From: AR12 sp036265915
Lineage (GTDB): Bacteria > Methylomirabilota > Methylomirabilia > Rokubacteriales > CSP1-6
NCBI GenBank assembly: GCA_036265915.1
Contig: DATAOC010000121.1
Coordinates: 3,078-67,077, forward strand
DNA length: 64,000 bases
Direction of reading: 5' to 3'
How positions within the stretch are numbered: the first letter of the stretch is position 1; each line of letters begins with the position of its first letter. Below, in pieces: positions 60,442-64,000 of the stretch. The notes beneath the pieces are model-generated. The model was not told where the DNA came from. It ran no database searches and saw only the letters and a program-made list of their open reading frames with translations. The translations under genes were made by a program, and so were the position numbers.

Positions 60442-61703
60442 GGGGACCCTCCGGTCGCCGGATCGTCGTCGTCGTCGCGCTGGTCGCCGCCCTGGGGGCG
60501 ATCGGCTGGGGCGGCACCGCCTGGTACGCCTCGTTCACGCGTGTCTCGACCGACGACGCCTACGTCGAGGGCACGATCACGCCGGTCAGCGCCAAGGTGG
60601 GCGGGCACGTGGTCGAGATGCTGGTTCGCGACAACCAGGCCGTCCGCCGCGGCGAGCTGCTGCTGCGCATCGACCCGCGGGACTTCCAGGCGCGGCTGGA
60701 ACAGGCCCGCGCGGCCGTGGCCGTTGCCGAGGCGAACCTCCGCGCCGCGCGCTCGGAGCTGCCGCTGGCGCGCGACACGTCCCGCGCGCAGGTTGTGGAG
60801 ACCCGCGCGTCGCTGGAGGCGCTGCAGGGCATGGTGCGTAGCAGCGAGTCGGCGGCCGACGAGTCGCGCGCCCGGCTCGAGGCGCGTCGCGCGGCGGTGG
60901 GCGCGCGCCGGGCCGAGGTGGCGGCGGCCGAGTCCGCGGTCCGCCGGACGACGCTCGAGCTCGACCGGATGCGTCGCCTGATGAAGGACGACTACGTCTC
61001 GCGGCGTGAGCACGACGATGCCCAGGCCGCCTTCGACAACGCGACCGCGCTGCTCGACGCCTCGCGCCGTCGGCTCTCCGAGGCCGAGCGCGAGGAGCAG
61101 CAGGTAGAGGCGGAGCTGGCCGCGCGCGGCCACGCGATCGACGTGGCGCGCCAGAAGGTGGCCGAGGGACGCGGCACCGTCGCGCGGGCCGAGAGCCAGC
61201 TGCACCAGGTGCCGGTGAAGGAGGCCGAGATCCTGCGCGCGGAAGCCGCGCTGAAGCAGGCGCAGGCCGATGTCGCGCTCGGGGAGCTGCAGATGGCGTA
61301 CACCGAGGTGCGCGCGCCCACCGATGGCGTCATCTCGAAGCGCTCGGTGGAGGTGGGCCAGGTGGCGCAGGTGGGCCAGCCGCTCCTCGCCATCGTGCCG
61401 CTGCACGAGGTGTGGGTGCTGGCGAACTTCAAGGAGACGCAGCTCTCGCGGGTGCGGCCGGGCATGAAGGTCGACGTCGAGGTCGATGGCTACCCCGGCC
61501 GCATCTTCCCCGGCGTCGTGGACTCGATCAGCGCGGGCACGGGCTCGCGCTTCTCGCTGCTGCCCCCCGAAAATGCCACCGGCAACTGGGTGAAGGTGGT
61601 CCAGCGCGTGCCGGTGAAGATCCAGCTCGACCCCCGCGAGCTCGACAATCCGCAGCCACTCCGTGCCGGCATGTCGGCGGTCGTCACCATCAAGGTCAGG
61701 TAG
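60438..61703 (+). CDS. emrA: HlyD/EmrA-family membrane fusion protein
   Basis: The TTG at 60438 overlaps the preceding stop by four bases and gives 421 residues. The N-terminal anchor is RIVVVVALVAALGAIGWGG; SFTRVSTDDAYVEGTITPVS and VGGHVVEMLVRDNQAVRRGE form the biotinyl-lipoyl half. Long coiled-coil helices cover about residues 95-270, and YTEVRAPTDGVISKRSVEVG and VWVLANFKETQLSRVRPGMK complete the EmrA pattern. It links the inner-membrane pump to an outer-membrane factor not found here. Confidence 0.9.
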   Translation: MRGPSGRRIVVVVALVAALGAIGWGGTAWYASFTRVSTDDAYVEGTITPVSAKVGGHVVEMLVRDNQAVRRGELLLRIDPRDFQARLEQARAAVAVAEANLRAARSELPLARDTSRAQVVETRASLEALQGMVRSSESAADESRARLEARRAAVGARRAEVAAAESAVRRTTLELDRMRRLMKDDYVSRREHDDAQAAFDNATALLDASRRRLSEAEREEQQVEAELAARGHAIDVARQKVAEGRGTVARAESQLHQVPVKEAEILRAEAALKQAQADVALGELQMAYTEVRAPTDGVISKRSVEVGQVAQVGQPLLAIVPLHEVWVLANFKETQLSRVRPGMKVDVEVDGYPGRIFPGVVDSISAGTGSRFSLLPPENATGNWVKVVQRVPVKIQLDPRELDNPQPLRAGMSAVVTIKVR

Positions 61704-63278
61704 GTGGAGCTGTCGCCCGCCCGCAAGTGGGCGATCACCCTGTCCGTGATGCTGGTGACGGTGATGCAGGTGCTGGACACCTCGGTCACCAACGTCGCGC
61801 TGCCGCACATGCAGGGCTCGCTCTCCGCGAGCGTCGACGAGATCGCCTGGGTCCTGACGTCCTACCTGGCCGCCAACGCCGTGATCATCCCGGCCACGGG
61901 GTGGCTCTCCGGCCTGCTCGGGCGCAAGCGCTTCTTCCTGATCTGCACGATCCTCTTCACCGTCTCGTCGTTCCTGTCGGGGATCGCGCCGTCGCTCGAG
62001 TTCCTCGTCGCCATGCGGATCCTGCAGGGACTCGGCGGTGGGCCGATGATCCCGATCTCCCAGGCCATCATGTGGGAGATCTTTCCGCTGCAGCAGCGCG
62101 GCACCGCGATGGCGGTGTGGGGCATCGGCATCATGATGGGCCCGATCCTCGGGCCGACGGTGGGCGGCTGGATCGCGGACAACTGGTCGTGGCGCTGGAT
62201 CTTCTACATCAATCTGCCGATCGGCGTGCTCGGGTTCATCGCCGCCAGCGCCTTCCTGTTCGATCCCGAGCACATCAAGCGTCCGTCGCGGATCGACGGC
62301 CTCGGGCTCGTCCTCATGGTCGTCGGGTTCGCCTCGATGCAGTACGTGCTCGACCGCGGCGAGCGCGAGGAGTGGTTCGACTCCGGCTTCATCATCGCGC
62401 TGGCCGTCGTGGCCGTGTGCGCGCTCGCGGGCTTCCTGATTCGCGAGCTCGTGACCGCCCACCCGATCCTCGACTTCTCCGTGTTCCTCGACCGCAACTT
62501 CACGCTCGGCTCGGGCCTGGTGGCGCTCAGCGCCTTCGGGCTCTACGCGAGCATGCTGCTGGTGGCGCTGTACACGCAGAAGCTGCTCAGCTACGACGCC
62601 TGGAACGCCGGGCTCGTGCTCGCCCCCGGCGGCATCGGCAACATGATCTCGCTGGTGATCGCGGGCCGGCTCGTGGCGCGTGTCGACCAGCGGATGATGC
62701 TCGGCGTCGGCTGCATCCTGAACGCCATCGGCCTCATGATGATGTCGAACCTCACGCTGAGCATCGACTACTGGACGCTCACCATCCCGCGGTTCGTGCA
62801 GGGTCTCGGGCTCGGCTTCACCTTCGTGCCGCTCACCACGCTGGCGCTGGCCACGGTGCCGAAGGACCGGCTCGGGAACGCCACGGCCGCCTTCAACGTG
62901 GTGCGCAACATCGGCGGCTCCATCGGCATCGCGCTGGCCACGACGTACCTGGCGCGCCGCAGCCAGTACCACCAGTCGACGCTGGTCGGACACGTCGACG
63001 TGTGGAGCCCGGAGACCGCGCAGCGGCTCGCCGACTGGACGCGCCACTTCGTGGCGCAGGGCGCCGATACCTTCACCGCGGGACGTCGCGCGACGGTCAT
63101 GCTGTACAACGACACGGTGGCCCAGGCCAACGTGCTGGCCTACGCGGACGAGTTCTGGATTCTCTCGACGTTCTTCTTCGCCATCGTCCTTGTGCTGCCG
63201 TTCATGCGCCGCATCCGCACCGAGCCGGGGCCGGCCGGCGCCGACAGCCGCGTCGAAGGGCTGCCCGCCGCGGAGTAG
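61704..63278 (+). CDS. emrB: DHA2-family MFS drug/proton antiporter, EmrB-like
   Basis: A 524-residue protein with about 14 membrane spans, starting at GTG 61704 directly after the emrA stop. LDTSVTNVALPHMQGSL and SAGTGL-like family motif replacements include WVLTSYLAANAVIIPATGWL, GLLGRKRFFLICTILF and GPILGPTVGGWIADN (motif C of antiporters). It would export a hydrophobic compound using the proton gradient with EmrA. The linkage to a LarA-like enzyme suggests a hydroxyacid-like substrate, which is inference. Confidence 0.92.
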   Translation: MELSPARKWAITLSVMLVTVMQVLDTSVTNVALPHMQGSLSASVDEIAWVLTSYLAANAVIIPATGWLSGLLGRKRFFLICTILFTVSSFLSGIAPSLEFLVAMRILQGLGGGPMIPISQAIMWEIFPLQQRGTAMAVWGIGIMMGPILGPTVGGWIADNWSWRWIFYINLPIGVLGFIAASAFLFDPEHIKRPSRIDGLGLVLMVVGFASMQYVLDRGEREEWFDSGFIIALAVVAVCALAGFLIRELVTAHPILDFSVFLDRNFTLGSGLVALSAFGLYASMLLVALYTQKLLSYDAWNAGLVLAPGGIGNMISLVIAGRLVARVDQRMMLGVGCILNAIGLMMMSNLTLSIDYWTLTIPRFVQGLGLGFTFVPLTTLALATVPKDRLGNATAAFNVVRNIGGSIGIALATTYLARRSQYHQSTLVGHVDVWSPETAQRLADWTRHFVAQGADTFTAGRRATVMLYNDTVAQANVLAYADEFWILSTFFFAIVLVLPFMRRIRTEPGPAGADSRVEGLPAAE

Positions 63279-63294
63279 CCGCGCTCGGCCGCGC

Positions 63295-64000
63295 TCAGTA
63301 GCCTTTGCGCTTGTCGATGAGCGCCAGCAGGGGACGGCCGTCGGCCAGTCGCCGGAGATTCTCGCAGAAGGTGGCGATGGCGCGGCCGGCCCGGCGCGGC
63401 GAGCCGCCGGCCGTGTGCGGCGTGACGATGACGCGAGGATGCCGCCAGAGCGGGTGGCCGGACGGCAGCGGCTCGGGGTCGGTGACGTCGAGGCCCGCGC
63501 CCCAGATGAGCCCTTCCTCGAGCGCCGTCATCAGATCGTCGCCGTACACGATCTCGCCGCGCGTGACGTTGACGAGAATCGCGTGGCGCTGCATCCGGCG
63601 GAACAGGTCGCGCGTGAAGAGGTGATGGGTGGCCTTCGTGAGCGGCAGCGCGATGACGACGACGTCGGAGACGGCGAGCAGGTCGTGCAGGCGCTCGGTC
63701 TTCCAGACGGCGTCCATGCCGGGCTCGGGCGGCACGTCCTCGATGTCGACCGCGACCACGCGCATGCCGAAGCCCAGCGCGCGCCGCGCCACCGCGCGTC
63801 CCGTGCCGCCGAAGCCGACGATGCCCATCGTCTGCTCCCACAGCTCGCGCTGGTCCTTCCGGATCGGCTCGCGCAGGCGGAAGTCGGGCTCGCGCAGCGC
63901 GGTGTGGAGCCCGCGCGTGAGGCCGAGCAGCAGCGCGAAGGCGTGCTCGGCCAGATGGATGCCGACCTCGCCTTTCTCGCTGGCCAGGATGACGTCGCTC
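63295..64000 (-). CDS. D-2-hydroxyacid dehydrogenase, 5' end beyond the window
   Basis: The frame is open to base 64000, so the N-terminus lies outside; 234 residues are visible. NAD fingerprint MGIVGFGGTGRAVARRALGF, the catalytic Arg in VNVTRGEIVYGDDL, Glu in LDVTDPEPLPSG and His in VTPHTAGGSPRR show a complete catalytic core. It belongs to the phosphoglycerate/glyoxylate-reductase family. It is convergent with emrB (16 bases between stops). It is not a close copy of the dehydrogenase at 14674. Confidence 0.88.
   Translation of the reverse strand, partial: SDVILASEKGEVGIHLAEHAFALLLGLTRGLHTALREPDFRLREPIRKDQRELWEQTMGIVGFGGTGRAVARRALGFGMRVVAVDIEDVPPEPGMDAVWKTERLHDLLAVSDVVVIALPLTKATHHLFTRDLFRRMQRHAILVNVTRGEIVYGDDLMTALEEGLIWGAGLDVTDPEPLPSGHPLWRHPRVIVTPHTAGGSPRRAGRAIATFCENLRRLADGRPLLALIDKRKGY

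Noticed and set aside
60225..63047. 940-codon open frame on the minus strand
   Set aside because: It is antisense to larA-like, emrA and emrB; the plus-strand genes have complete family motifs, so this frame is a composition artefact.

Overview
The window is high-GC (about 70% judged by eye), very densely coded, and has no rRNA, tRNA, CRISPR array or insertion sequence that I can see. Most genes overlap by 4 bases (GTGA or ATGA). The mix of genes includes two LL-diaminopimelate/alanine-type aminotransferases, a BamD lipoprotein, MltG, ComEA/ComEC, a LarA-like enzyme and a very large glycan locus. It points to a Gram-negative environmental bacterium of the Rokubacteria/Methylomirabilota or deltaproteobacterial type. 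That placement is inference; no marker here fixes it.

Region 1 (1-29385, + strand) is one surface-glycan biosynthesis cluster of 28 genes, almost all translationally coupled. It starts, cut by the window edge, with a phytanoyl-CoA-dioxygenase-like protein. It then carries a methyltransferase, a KpsS/TagF-like transferase, a PglK-like ABC flippase and the three sialic/nonulosonic acid genes neuB-neuC-neuA. Next come a run of methyltransferases and glycosyltransferases, a radical SAM/SPASM-like protein, a 2-hydroxyacid dehydrogenase paired with a thiamine-diphosphate enzyme, more glycosyltransferases, a GDP-mannose 4,6-dehydratase, a WcaJ-type initiating phosphotransferase, an O-antigen ligase-like membrane protein, a KdsC-like phosphatase and a membrane-anchored SGNH hydrolase. 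Together these could build, modify, flip and attach a methylated, nonulosonate-containing polysaccharide.

Region 2 (29379-37512, - strand) reads from mltG through plsC, argH, an FN3 lipoprotein, dapA, dapB, folB and folK to an ECF sigma factor and its probable anti-sigma factor. It looks like one housekeeping operon with a regulatory pair at its end. A small frame between the FN3 gene and dapA may be a small protein or a +1 frameshift extension.

Region 3 (37648-38658, + strand) is an isolated and sequence-divergent rpoA with its own extended -10 promoter and RBS, followed by a strong hairpin.

Region 4 (38715-52681, - strand) holds dapL, comEC and comEA, a PAS-GAF-GAF protein with a degenerate kinase domain, a bicupin, a zinc dehydrogenase, and the aspartate-family genes lysC, a flippase-like membrane protein, thrC, hom and alaC. 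A near-consensus sigma-70 promoter precedes alaC.

Region 5 (52924-64000, both strands) holds an M23 peptidase, a small unknown protein, an alpha/beta hydrolase, two peptide-ABC ATPases without their permeases, threonine aldolase and bamD. Divergent from bamD is a LarA-like gene coupled to an EmrA/EmrB-type efflux pair. The window ends in a partial 2-hydroxyacid dehydrogenase.
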